Of a stretch of 12,846 nucleotides of DNA, positions 1 through 6,877 are shown in pieces. Both the position numbers and the translations under genes were made by a program. Position 1 is the first letter of the stretch, and every line of letters begins with the position of its first letter. Below the pieces are notes generated by a model, which saw only the letters and a program-made list of their open reading frames with translations, was not told the origin of the DNA and searched no databases. This DNA is from Lachnoclostridium sp. UBA3775 (GTDB lineage Bacteria > Bacillota > Clostridia > Lachnospirales > Lachnospiraceae): the NCBI GenBank assembly GCA_002369525.1, contig DFFN01000085.1, positions 1 through 12,846 of the forward strand. The letters are read 5' to 3'.

Positions 1-446
1 TTGATGATTTTATGGATGATTTCTTCGGACCGGCTCACAGAGGCGGAAGAACAAATGAAAATGCAAGACCTGAGAGACGTCCCGCACATTACGGAAATCC
101 GGCTGCAAATCTTATGAAGACCGATATCGTTGAAAAGGACGACGGTTTTGAGCTGGAGATAGATCTTCCGGGTTACAGGAAGGAAAATGTGAAGGCCGAG
201 CTTAAGGACGGTTACCTTACCATAAAGGCCGAAAAGAACGAGAACAAAGAAGACAAGGACGAGCAGGGCAGATATATCAGGCGCGAAAGATATGTCGGCA
301 GCTGCTGCAGAAGCTTCTATGTCGGAGAAGAGCTTGATGAAACCGATATCAAGGCTAAGTTTGAGGACGGTATACTGAAGCTTACGGTGCCTAAGAAGGA
401 ACGAAGGCCTGAGGTAGAAGAGAAGAAGTATATTATGATTGAATAA
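1..446 (+). CDS. Hsp20 / alpha-crystallin small heat-shock protein, 5' end cut by window
   Basis: An ATP-independent cytoplasmic holdase that binds unfolding proteins as an oligomer. The frame is open from the first base: the codons before the ATG at 12 read Asp-Asp-Phe and continue the Asp/Phe-rich N-terminus (DDFMDDFFG) usual in this family, so the true start probably lies upstream and the ATG at 12 is internal. The alpha-crystallin domain begins near MKTDIVEKDDGFELEIDLPG and continues through ENVKAELKDGYLTIKAE to the family hallmark G-I-L-K-L-T-V-P-K near the C-terminus. The tail ends YIMIE, which supplies the I-x-I motif that docks into a neighbouring subunit. A twin cysteine (GSCCRSF) sits in the domain where many homologues have Ser. 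The stop is TAA at 444-446 and a strong terminator follows. The family is certain. I cannot see its promoter or any CIRCE/CtsR site because the upstream DNA is missing. Confidence 0.93.
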   Translation, partial: DDFMDDFFGPAHRGGRTNENARPERRPAHYGNPAANLMKTDIVEKDDGFELEIDLPGYRKENVKAELKDGYLTIKAEKNENKEDKDEQGRYIRRERYVGSCCRSFYVGEELDETDIKAKFEDGILKLTVPKKERRPEVEEKKYIMIE

Positions 447-486
447 TAAGAACAGTTAAAAAAAGATGAAAGCGGATTTTTAAGAG

Positions 487-519
487 AACCCTGCCCGGTA
501 AAAACCGGGTGGGGTTTTT
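487..519 (+). terminator. Rho-independent terminator of the hsp20 gene
   Basis: An almost perfect hairpin. AACCC (487-491) pairs with GGGTT (512-516) and CCCGGT (494-499) pairs with ACCGGG (504-509), with a symmetrical TG/TG internal mismatch and an AAAA loop. A run of T (515-519) follows. It lies 41 nt after the hsp20 stop. Confidence 0.9.
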
Positions 520-710
520 GATGTGTTGGAAAAATGCGGAGAAATGAAGGAAAAATGGAAACTGAAATATTAAGGACGTGGAGCTGCTTTGATAACAAGC
601 ATCTCATGATAAAAAAATAACAAAAATGACCATTCAAAATGCAATAATATTTTACATATTAGCAGTTTGCAATTATTTGCCGAGCCGAGACAGGAAACGC
701 TATACTTTTA

Positions 711-739
711 TTTACTTTTTGATTCCAAAGTATTATATT
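711..739 (+). promoter_or_regulatory. Candidate promoter of the pilin-like gene
   Basis: TTTACT (711-716), a 17-nt spacer, then TATATT (734-739). It fits the sigma-A pattern with two mismatches in the -35 box. It implies a leader of roughly 90 nt before the ATG at 837. In such AT-rich DNA chance matches are common, so this is tentative. Confidence 0.4.
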
Positions 740-799
740 AAAAATGTAATGAAAAGGAAAGACACTTTTATTTAGCAATGTGTCAAAGAGTAATAAAGT

Positions 800-814
800 C
801 GAGGGTTGACCTCG
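800..814 (+). promoter_or_regulatory. Small hairpin in the leader of the pilin-like gene
   Basis: CGAGG (800-804) and CCTCG (810-814) form a 5-bp GC-rich stem over a GTTGA loop. No T-run follows, so it is not an intrinsic terminator. It ends 22 nt before the ATG and could affect translation or mRNA stability; its role is unknown. Confidence 0.35.
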
Positions 815-836
815 GAAGTAATTCAGGTAATAAGAG

Positions 837-1541
837 ATGAACGACAATATGAGTATGAAAAAGAAAAACAGAGGGTTTACCCTTGTGGAATTGATTGTTG
901 TAGTTGCCATAATTGCGGTTCTGGTCGGTGTACTGGCTCCGGCATATCTTAAATATGTTGAGAAGTCGAGGCTGGCAGCGGATCAGGCTGTTTTTGATAA
1001 TTTATACAAAGCACTTATTGCGGAGTATTCCCTTGGAGGATATGATGACACTCAAGTTTTTAATGAATGTTTTGGAGGAACAACAAGTACCAATCATCAT
1101 GATATAGATATGTGTGTAAAGGGTGAGCAGATACTTGAAGTAAATGCAAAGGGTGAAATATCTTTTACACAGAATAAAAGTAATTTTGTTCCGGGAACTT
1201 TTTTGTATGATGCATTAAATACTGCAGGATTGGATTGCGAAAAGTTAAAAAGTGGAAAAAAAATCAAGTTATTTAAAAGTAAAACGTTCAAAAAGGTAAT
1301 CCTAAAGAAAGAACCATCTAAAAAATATTGTCATATAATGATCACCATAAGTGAAAGTGATCAGATTAAGGTGTGGCTCGGTAGTCAAGGATATCAGGAT
1401 TTTAGACTTGGTGGAGTAAAAACAAATGCTCAATCAGCTAAATCGATGCCGGATGCTAGATTTTCGGCGGGTGGTGTATTATATAAGACTAAAAATGATA
1501 TGGAAGCAAGTCTTTATAAGACTACTGCTTATTACAAGTGA
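837..1541 (+). CDS. Type IV pilin / type II secretion pseudopilin-like protein
   Basis: A secreted pilin-like subunit. The short basic leader (MNDNMSMKKKNRG) ends in the prepilin peptidase site G|FTLVE: Gly13 before the cut, Phe14 at +1 and Glu18 at mature position 5. About 20 hydrophobic residues (LIVVVAIIAVLVGVLAPAYL) follow, forming the N-terminal helix that packs in the pilus core. The mature body of about 200 residues has a helix rich in charged residues, then a Lys-rich C-terminal part with no motif I recognise, so the class (major pilin, minor pilin, competence or secretion pseudopilin) is open. The ATG at 837 has a weak AGG at 825-827; in-frame ATGs at 849 and 855 would give shorter, equally typical leaders. 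The prepilin peptidase PilD and an assembly ATPase would be needed, but no such gene is nearby. The distal part is more AT-rich than the flanking housekeeping genes. It converges on purC over a shared hairpin. Confidence 0.85.
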   Translation: MNDNMSMKKKNRGFTLVELIVVVAIIAVLVGVLAPAYLKYVEKSRLAADQAVFDNLYKALIAEYSLGGYDDTQVFNECFGGTTSTNHHDIDMCVKGEQILEVNAKGEISFTQNKSNFVPGTFLYDALNTAGLDCEKLKSGKKIKLFKSKTFKKVILKKEPSKKYCHIMITISESDQIKVWLGSQGYQDFRLGGVKTNAQSAKSMPDARFSAGGVLYKTKNDMEASLYKTTAYYK

Positions 1542-1557
1542 TTCTGCTGGAATTGTA

Positions 1558-1589
1558 AAGGGCGGAGCTTGAATGCTCCGCCCTTTTTT
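1558..1589 (+). terminator. Intrinsic terminator between the pilin-like gene and purC, probably bidirectional
   Basis: A perfect 9-bp GC-rich stem GGGCGGAGC (1560-1568) / GCTCCGCCC (1575-1583) over a 6-nt loop, extended by AA/TT. Six T residues follow on the plus strand (1584-1589). On the minus strand the hairpin is followed by only TTT, so it should end the pilin-like transcript well and the purC transcript less sharply. Confidence 0.9.
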
Positions 1590-1627
1590 GCTTTCTTATT
1601 TTTTGAATTTTGCTCGTGTGTGTATTT

Positions 1628-2515
1628 TTACAGCTCTTTCCCTGTCAGCATTTCATATGCCTCAAGGTACTTATTTATAGTCTTTTCTGCGATGTCTGCG
1701 GGAAGAAACCATTTCTCAGGCTCTTCCTTGTTTGCATTCGCATCGGATTTCAGCCAGTCTCTTGCAAACTGTTTGTCAAAGGAAGGCTGTGACTTGCCGG
1801 GCTCATAAACATTTGCGGGCCAGAAACGTGAAGAATCGGGAGTGAGCATTTCGTCGCCGAGCACGATCTCGCCGTCTTCGTTAAGACCGAACTCAAACTT
1901 GGTATCTGCGATTATGATGCCGCGCTCAAGGGCATAGTCCGCACATTTCTTATAGAGGGCTATGGTGCAGTCGCGAAGCTTGGTCGCATATTCCTCGCCC
2001 TTGCCGGGAAAAGCCTTCTCAAGATGAACGATGCTCTGCTCGAAGCTGATGTTCTCGTCATGGTCGCCGAGCTCTGCCTTGGTGGAAGGAGTGTAGATGG
2101 GCTCGGGGAGCTTGTCGCTTTCCTTAAGTCCTTCGGGAAGAGTGATTCCGCAGACGGTGCCGTCCTTAACATAGCTCTTCCAGCCCGAACCAGTGATGTA
2201 ACCGCGCACGATGCATTCAACGGGGAGCATGGTGAGCTTCTTGACCATCATGGACTTGCCTTCAAACTCTGCCTTGCGGAAGAACTCGGGCATGTCCTTT
2301 ACATCTGTGCTTATCATGTGGTTGGGTACGATGTCTTTTGTGAAGTCAAACCAGAATTTAGACATCTGGGTGAGAACCGTACCTTTTTTTGTGATCTCGT
2401 TTTTTAGTATGTAGTCAAAGCAGGAGATACGGTCGGTGGCAACCAGAATCAGAGCGTCGCCGACATCATAGATTTCTCGTACCTTGCCTTCTTTAATGGG
2501 GGTGTATTCTGTCAT
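1628..2515 (-). CDS. purC: Phosphoribosylaminoimidazole-succinocarboxamide synthase (SAICAR synthase)
   Basis: A cytoplasmic enzyme of de novo purine synthesis that joins CAIR and L-aspartate with ATP to give SAICAR. Both family signatures are present (numbering from the ATG at 2513-2515): LPVECIVRGYITGS around residues 97-110 and IIADTKFEFG around 201-210. The N-terminus has the expected GKVREIYD, and the nucleotide-binding segment ATDRISCFDYI follows. The product of 295 residues matches the longer PurC form rather than the ~240-residue type. The frame also opens 11 codons earlier at 2548, but that ATG has no ribosome site. The one at 2515 has AAAGAGAG six nt upstream and starts the conserved MTEYTPIKEGKVREIYD, so I chose it. 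It is expressed as its own unit: a terminator separates it from degV, and no other pur gene is in the window. A GAACA-N5-TGTTC inverted repeat in the leader may be an operator. Confidence 0.96.
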   Translation of the reverse strand: MTEYTPIKEGKVREIYDVGDALILVATDRISCFDYILKNEITKKGTVLTQMSKFWFDFTKDIVPNHMISTDVKDMPEFFRKAEFEGKSMMVKKLTMLPVECIVRGYITGSGWKSYVKDGTVCGITLPEGLKESDKLPEPIYTPSTKAELGDHDENISFEQSIVHLEKAFPGKGEEYATKLRDCTIALYKKCADYALERGIIIADTKFEFGLNEDGEIVLGDEMLTPDSSRFWPANVYEPGKSQPSFDKQFARDWLKSDANANKEEPEKWFLPADIAEKTINKYLEAYEMLTGKEL

Positions 2516-2521
2516 GATGAT

Positions 2522-2529
2522 CTCTCTTT
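2522..2529 (-). promoter_or_regulatory. Ribosome binding site that fixes the purC start
   Basis: On the minus strand AAAGAGAG lies 6 nt before the ATG at 2515-2513. The alternative upstream ATG (2548-2546) is preceded by pyrimidine-rich and A-rich sequence with no such site. Confidence 0.6.
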
Positions 2530-2546
2530 CCGAACATTTTTTGTTC
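2530..2546 (-). promoter_or_regulatory. Inverted repeat in the purC leader, possible PurR-type box
   Basis: On the plus strand the bases read CCGAACA, five T, TGTTC: a GAACA (2532-2536) / TGTTC (2542-2546) inverted repeat. The left half with its flanks fits 12 of 13 positions of the AWWWCCGAACWWT PurBox described for PurR of lactococci and bacilli. A proper second box at the usual spacing is not clear: the nearest, TTTGTACGGAG at 2550-2560, is degenerate. The site lies between the likely transcription start and the purC ribosome site. It could be a regulator site or an AT-rich coincidence. Confidence 0.35.
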
Positions 2547-2570
2547 ATTTTTGTACGGAGGGCTCTAAAA

Positions 2571-2595
2571 TAAAAAGCCGCCCGTCAGGACAGCT
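2571..2595 (-). terminator. Intrinsic terminator downstream of degV
   Basis: Reading the minus strand, AGCTGTCC (2595-2588), loop TGAC, then GGGCGGCT (2583-2576) form an 8-bp stem with two G-U pairs. A T-run and further T-rich sequence follow. It lies about 70 nt after the degV stop and 4 nt inside the purC promoter's -10 box. Confidence 0.7.
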
Positions 2596-2598
2596 TTT

Positions 2599-2627
2599 AT
2601 TTTATAATCATTTTTGTTTTTAGTCAA
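2599..2627 (-). promoter_or_regulatory. Probable purC promoter
   Basis: On the minus strand TTGACT (2627-2622), a 17-nt spacer, then TAAAAT (2604-2599). The expected start point, near 2592, falls inside the 5' arm of the degV terminator hairpin. Confidence 0.6.
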
Positions 2628-2663
2628 CAGATATTTGGGCTTTTTTGTACAATTGTTGCCGCT

Positions 2664-3551
2664 TCAGTCAACTCTTTTCTTTCCGTAGAAGAAGAGTGCG
2701 ACGGTTCCGGGGCCGGTATGGGAGCCTATAGTTGCGCCGATATCGAAGATTCTTACCTTTCCCTTCATTGCGGGGAACTGTTCTTCGATGAGACCGGCAA
2801 CTGCCTGTGCGTCCTCGAGGCATTCGGAATGGCTGATGAAGCATTTTCCGTCATAATTAACACCGTTGTCGGCACATTCAACCATTTTTTCAACTATACG
2901 TTTGATAACTTTCTTTTTGGACTTGATCTTTTCGCGGGGGATAAGGCAACCCTTGTAATCCACGTTGAGAAGAGGGCAGATGTTAAGGATAGTTCCGATT
3001 AGGCCTGCGGCCTTCGAAACCCTGCCGCCCTTGATATAGTAGGTGAGATCCGAGGAGAAGAACCAGTGGTTGATATTGAGACGGTTATCGTTGGCATATT
3101 CCGCAACCTCATCAATAGTGCAGCCCTTGTCGCGAAGGTCTGCAAGATAATCCATTAAAAGGCCGTAACCGCTTGATGCTGCCAAAGAATCGATTACTAT
3201 CAGCTTGCGGTCCGGATATTTCTCGGAAAGCTCCCTCTGGGCGATCAAAGCGGAGTTGATGGTTCCGGAGATTCCCGAGGAAAGAGTAAGGTGAAGTACG
3301 TCCTTGCCTTCCTTTAAAAATTCCTCAAAGTAGTCTGTATATTCGCCTACGCCGATCTGGGAGGTCTTTGCGTCGGCACCTGCGGCCATGCGCTTATAGC
3401 GGTCGGCATGCGATATCGAAGCGCCGAGGTCGTCAAGGTACTGGACGCCTCCGAGCTCAAAATGAAAACAGATATAATGGATGTTGCGTTTCTGAAAATA
3501 TTCTTTGGAAAGATCTGCGGTGGAACAGCAGCTTAGAATGAAATCACTCAT
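2664..3551 (-). CDS. DegV family fatty-acid-binding protein
   Basis: DegV proteins bind a long-chain fatty acid in a cleft between two alpha/beta domains. In several Firmicutes the relatives (FakB) present it to the kinase FakA. Family landmarks are clear over the full 295 residues: N-terminal STADL (around 10-14), LSSGISGTINSA as the lipid carboxylate-binding loop, IDSLAASSGYG, and YIKGGRVSKAAGLIG. The length is normal (about 280-295). The start has AAAGGA upstream and begins MSDFILSCCSTADL; the two Cys before the Ser-Thr are slightly unusual. It has its own promoter (3609-3637), divergent from proA, and its own terminator. No fakA/dak-like gene is next to it, so the lipid and partner cannot be told from the context. 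Confidence 0.93.
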   Translation of the reverse strand: MSDFILSCCSTADLSKEYFQKRNIHYICFHFELGGVQYLDDLGASISHADRYKRMAAGADAKTSQIGVGEYTDYFEEFLKEGKDVLHLTLSSGISGTINSALIAQRELSEKYPDRKLIVIDSLAASSGYGLLMDYLADLRDKGCTIDEVAEYANDNRLNINHWFFSSDLTYYIKGGRVSKAAGLIGTILNICPLLNVDYKGCLIPREKIKSKKKVIKRIVEKMVECADNGVNYDGKCFISHSECLEDAQAVAGLIEEQFPAMKGKVRIFDIGATIGSHTGPGTVALFFYGKKRVD

Positions 3552-3608
3552 GTTAAAATCCTTTCGTATTACAAAACAAGAAGGCTGATAGCCTGATTTT
3601 CAAAAACT

Positions 3609-3637
3609 ATTATATATGTTTATAAAAAATATTTCAA
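3609..3637 (-). promoter_or_regulatory. Promoter of the degV-family gene
   Basis: On the minus strand TTGAAA (3637-3632), exactly 17 nt, then TATAAT (3614-3609). This leaves a leader of about 50 nt containing a tiny AGGCT/AGCCT hairpin before the AAAGGA ribosome site. Confidence 0.75.
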
Positions 3638-3685
3638 GTGGTTTTTTAAACTATGTGGATTTATTGAACAGAAAAGTGTTTTTTG

Positions 3686-3714
3686 TTGACAAAAAAGAGA
3701 GTTCTTCATATAAT
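3686..3714 (+). promoter_or_regulatory. Consensus sigma-A promoter of proA
   Basis: TTGACA (3686-3691), exactly 17 nt, then TATAAT (3709-3714): both hexamers match the consensus perfectly. The predicted start near 3721 gives a leader of about 33 nt holding GGAAGG (3739-3744) as the ribosome site. Confidence 0.88.
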
Positions 3715-3753
3715 TATTGAAAATGTTTATAGAAAAACGGAAGGTCGGATAAA

Positions 3754-5034
3754 ATGAGTATAAGTGAACAGGCAAAAAAGATGAAGCTTGCGGCACCGTT
3801 TCTTGCGGCAAGCAGCAACGAGCTTAGGAATCAGGCCCTTTTGGCCGTCGAAAAGGCACTTGTCGACAATAAGGCCGAGATTTTTGCGGCAAACGCGAAG
3901 GATCTTGAGAATGCAAAGAAGAACAATATTGCGGAAGCGATAGTAAAGAGGCTTAAATTTGACGAGGGCAAGATGAAGTCCTGCATTGACGGGCTTAAGC
4001 AGCTTCGCGGGCTTTCGGATCCTCTCGGAAAGGTAAGTCTGCTCCGCGAAATGGATTCCGATATGGTTTTAAGGCGCGTAAGCGTGCCTATCGGCGTGAT
4101 CGGCGTCATCTTTGAGGCAAGACCGGATGCTCTGGTGCAGATTTCGGCGCTTTGCATTAAAAGCGGAAACTGTGCGATACTTAAGGGAGGAAAGGAAACT
4201 GCCGAGAGCAACAGAGTGCTTTTTAAGATTATAAGGAACGCCGTAGCATCGGCAGGATTACCCGCCGAGTGCATGATGCAGTGCGAGCTGCACTCCGAGA
4301 TTGATGAGCTTTTAAAGTGCGAGAAGGAGGTTGACCTTCTTATACCGCGCGGCTCAAATAAGTTTGTGCAGTACATAATGAACAACACGAAGATACCCGT
4401 GATGGGCCATGCAGACGGAATCTGCCATATATATGTTGATGAAGAGTACGATCAGAAAATTGTGCTGCCGATAATCATCGATGCAAAAACCCAGTATACG
4501 GCGGCCTGCAATGCGGTTGAGACTGTGCTTGTAAATGAAAAGGTTGCACAGAGCTTCCTGCCGGAGCTTAAAGCGGCATGTGATGAGGCCGGAATCGTAA
4601 TTAACGGCTGTGAAAAGACAGCGGAATATATAAAGGTTGCAAAGATCCTTTCCGGCGAGGATTTCAGACATGAATATCTTGCCAAGGAAATGTCGGTTAA
4701 GATCGTTTCAGGCGTCAGGGAGGCCGTAGAACATATTAATTACTACGGTTCGCACCATACAGACTCGATAATTACCGAAAACGATGAAAATGCGGCATAT
4801 TTTGAGCAGATGGTTGATTCCGCAGGAGTATACCGCAATATGTCAACAAGATTCGCCGATGGTTTCCGCTACGGGTTCGGAGCCGAGGTGGGTATTTCAA
4901 CCTCGAAGCTCCATGCAAGAGGACCTGTCGGGCTTGAAGGGCTTGTTACCTATAAATACATAATCGAAGGCCACGGAAATATCGTCGCCGATTATGCCGA
5001 GGGCAGAAGGCAGTTTAATTTTAAGGATTTATGA
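3754..5034 (+). CDS. proA: Gamma-glutamyl phosphate reductase (glutamate-5-semialdehyde dehydrogenase)
   Basis: The second step of proline synthesis in the cytoplasm: NADPH-dependent reduction of gamma-glutamyl phosphate to glutamate-5-semialdehyde. The 426 residues match the usual 415-430. The product has FEARPDA at about 120-126, and the catalytic cysteine Cys252 in TAACNAVETVLV, the aldehyde dehydrogenase nucleophile loop. It also has the ProA signature VREAVEHINYYGSHHTDSI at 321-339. The C-terminal GFGAEVGISTSKLHARGPVGL segment is also typical. The start is supported by the GGAAGG site 9 nt upstream and by a consensus promoter. The partner kinase gene proB, often in the same operon, is not adjacent: degV is divergent upstream and glgB converges downstream after 20 nt. 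I found no good intrinsic terminator in that gap. Confidence 0.97.
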   Translation: MSISEQAKKMKLAAPFLAASSNELRNQALLAVEKALVDNKAEIFAANAKDLENAKKNNIAEAIVKRLKFDEGKMKSCIDGLKQLRGLSDPLGKVSLLREMDSDMVLRRVSVPIGVIGVIFEARPDALVQISALCIKSGNCAILKGGKETAESNRVLFKIIRNAVASAGLPAECMMQCELHSEIDELLKCEKEVDLLIPRGSNKFVQYIMNNTKIPVMGHADGICHIYVDEEYDQKIVLPIIIDAKTQYTAACNAVETVLVNEKVAQSFLPELKAACDEAGIVINGCEKTAEYIKVAKILSGEDFRHEYLAKEMSVKIVSGVREAVEHINYYGSHHTDSIITENDENAAYFEQMVDSAGVYRNMSTRFADGFRYGFGAEVGISTSKLHARGPVGLEGLVTYKYIIEGHGNIVADYAEGRRQFNFKDL

Positions 5035-5054
5035 TCGTCATTATTCCTTAAGCC

Positions 5055-6839
5055 TTATACAAATTCATAAAAATATGCCGAATAAGGCGCAAGCTTCAGA
5101 TTTACGGGGCCGTTTACAACAAACGGTTCCGTATTTTTTTTGCTGTTGCCGTCATATTCCTCCCAGTCTGAAGATAGTACGGGCTTTAATGAGCATTCGT
5201 AGTCGAGGCAGAGCTCATAATCCTGCTCAAAATAGGAAAAATTGAAGATGCAGAGCATGCACTGCTCGTCGCTGTTACGGCGGAAGGCGTAGATCAGCCT
5301 TGTTTCATCGTGACAGTCCACCCATTCAAAACCGTTTTTCTCATAGTCCCACTTATAGAGGGCAGGGCTCTTAAGGTACAGGTTGTTAAGCTCCTTTGCA
5401 AAACGGTGGAAGGCATCGTGTATCGGATATTTGAGTATATCCCAGTCCTGACCTCGTTTTTCGTCCCATTCGCGCAGCTGACCGAGCTCGTTTCCCATGA
5501 AGTTCAGTTTTTTGCCGGGATGGGCAAACATGTACATGTAAAAGGCACGGGCCTGAGTGAATTTGCCTTCGTAAAGATCGCTCATTTTCTGGACTATGGT
5601 TGCTTTTCCGTGAACAACCTCGTCATGCGACAAAGGTAGAATGAAGTATTCGCTTGAAAAATACATCATCGAGAATGTGAGCTTGTGATAGATCTCGCCG
5701 CGGTAATCCGCCGAGGTTGCAAAATAGGAGAGGGTGTCGTTCATCCAGCCCATGTCCCATTTATAGTCAAAGCCGAGGCCACCGTAGCGGGTGGGCTTGG
5801 TGACGCCGGGATATGAGGAGGAGTCCTCGGCCATGAGCATTATGCCGGGATTACGGTAGCGCAGGCCGTCGTTCATTGTTTTGAGAAATTTCAGGGCGTT
5901 TGTATTGACACCGCGGTTTGAGTTTCCCTGCCAGTAGATCAGGTTGCCGACCGCATCCATTCTAAGCCCGTCGAAGTGGAAATCCTTAAGCCAATAATTG
6001 GCAGACGACTGTAGAAAGGAGCAGATTTCGCCCTTGGAGTGATTAAAATTGCAGGAACCCCATTCATTGAAGCCGATAGAAGCATGGGGATATTCAAACA
6101 AGGCGGTGCCGTCAAACTCACGGAGACCGTAGTAGTCCACGGCAAAATGCACCGGTATGAAATCAAGGATCACCGCGATGCCGTTTTTATGGCATTCATT
6201 GACAAAAAACCTGAGCCCGTCCGGTTCGCCGTAACGAGCGGTAGGGGAGAAGTAGCCTGTGGACTGGTAGCCCCAGGACTGATCGCAGGGGTATTCGTTT
6301 AACGGCATGATCTCGAGAGCATTGTAGCCGTACTCCTTGAGGTAGGGAATCAGCAGAGGCGCAAGCTCTTCATAGCTGTACCAGCCGCCTTCGGGGTCCT
6401 CGTCATCCTTTTTCTTCCAGGAACCGAAGTGGAGCTCGTATATGTTCATCGGGCACTGCTTCATGTCCCCGCGCCTTGCCATCCATTCGTCGTCGTCAAA
6501 GACAAAATGACGGTCATAAATTATCGAGGCGGTCCCGGGACGGAGCTCGGAATAAAATGCATAGGGGTCGGCATGCTCGGTCGCGCCCCCTCTACTGTTG
6601 TAGATTTTATATTTGTAAAGGTTTCCGGCTTTGGTATCAGCTACGCTTGTTTCCCAGAAACGTCCGTCTGCGCAGCGGTTCATCGGGATTTCAAACCAGT
6701 CGTTAAAGTCACAGATAAGTGTAACTCCTTTTGCATTCGGGGCATAGACGCGAAATGTCGTGCCTCCGAAATATGTGTGGGCGCCGAGATATTCATGGGC
6801 TTCAAATTCAAGACCCTTGTAAAAATTGCCGATATCCAT
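5055..6839 (-). CDS. glgB: 1,4-alpha-glucan (glycogen) branching enzyme, GH13
   Basis: Transfers a segment of an alpha-1,4-glucan chain to a C6 hydroxyl, making alpha-1,6 branches in glycogen. The N-terminal CBM48-type beta domain (about 20-105: FRVYAPNAKGVTLICDFNDW) is followed by the GH13 catalytic barrel from IYELHFGSW (Glu135). The conserved regions are in order: EIMPLNEYPCDQSWGYQ, DFIPVHFAVDYYGL, GLRMDAVGNLIYW with nucleophile Asp295, LMAEDSS with acid/base Glu338, and LPLSHDEVVHGK with the stabilising Asp406. A C-terminal beta domain ends in LAPYSAYFYEF. At 594 residues it is shorter than the common 630-730 form, lacking the long N-terminal extension. GAAAGGAA lies 7 nt before the ATG. 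The AraC-family gene is 38 nt upstream on the same strand with no terminator between, so cotranscription is likely. glgA, glgC and glgD are not in the window. Confidence 0.95.
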   Translation of the reverse strand: MDIGNFYKGLEFEAHEYLGAHTYFGGTTFRVYAPNAKGVTLICDFNDWFEIPMNRCADGRFWETSVADTKAGNLYKYKIYNSRGGATEHADPYAFYSELRPGTASIIYDRHFVFDDDEWMARRGDMKQCPMNIYELHFGSWKKKDDEDPEGGWYSYEELAPLLIPYLKEYGYNALEIMPLNEYPCDQSWGYQSTGYFSPTARYGEPDGLRFFVNECHKNGIAVILDFIPVHFAVDYYGLREFDGTALFEYPHASIGFNEWGSCNFNHSKGEICSFLQSSANYWLKDFHFDGLRMDAVGNLIYWQGNSNRGVNTNALKFLKTMNDGLRYRNPGIMLMAEDSSSYPGVTKPTRYGGLGFDYKWDMGWMNDTLSYFATSADYRGEIYHKLTFSMMYFSSEYFILPLSHDEVVHGKATIVQKMSDLYEGKFTQARAFYMYMFAHPGKKLNFMGNELGQLREWDEKRGQDWDILKYPIHDAFHRFAKELNNLYLKSPALYKWDYEKNGFEWVDCHDETRLIYAFRRNSDEQCMLCIFNFSYFEQDYELCLDYECSLKPVLSSDWEEYDGNSKKNTEPFVVNGPVNLKLAPYSAYFYEFV

Positions 6840-6877
6840 TGTGATGTTCCTTTCAACAGAATTTTATATTTTTTTGA

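Larger units (their letters stand above)
447..836. other. 390-nt intergenic region, no convincing gene
   Basis: Apart from the hsp20 terminator (487-519), this AT-rich stretch holds a weak promoter candidate (711-739) and a small hairpin (800-814) just ahead of the pilin-like gene. A 21-codon ORF at 555-620 (ATG preceded by AAGGA) is too short to support. Longer minus-strand frames crossing 317-910 overlap the two real genes and have no family resemblance. I see no tRNA or repeat here. Confidence 0.6.

Noticed and set aside
555..620. 21-codon ORF with AAGGA 4 nt before its ATG
   Set aside because: Too short, no composition or motif support, and the Shine-Dalgarno match could be chance.
317..910. 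Minus-strand frames of 106 and 83 codons with hydrophobic, Ser/Phe-rich products
   Set aside because: They overlap the hsp20 and pilin genes, have no ribosome site or family resemblance, and read as antisense of AT-rich DNA.
5052..5088. Inverted repeat GCCTTAT / ATAAGGC as a terminator between proA and glgB
   Set aside because: The loop is 23 nt, there is no T-run at the stem end, and one arm lies inside the glgB coding region.
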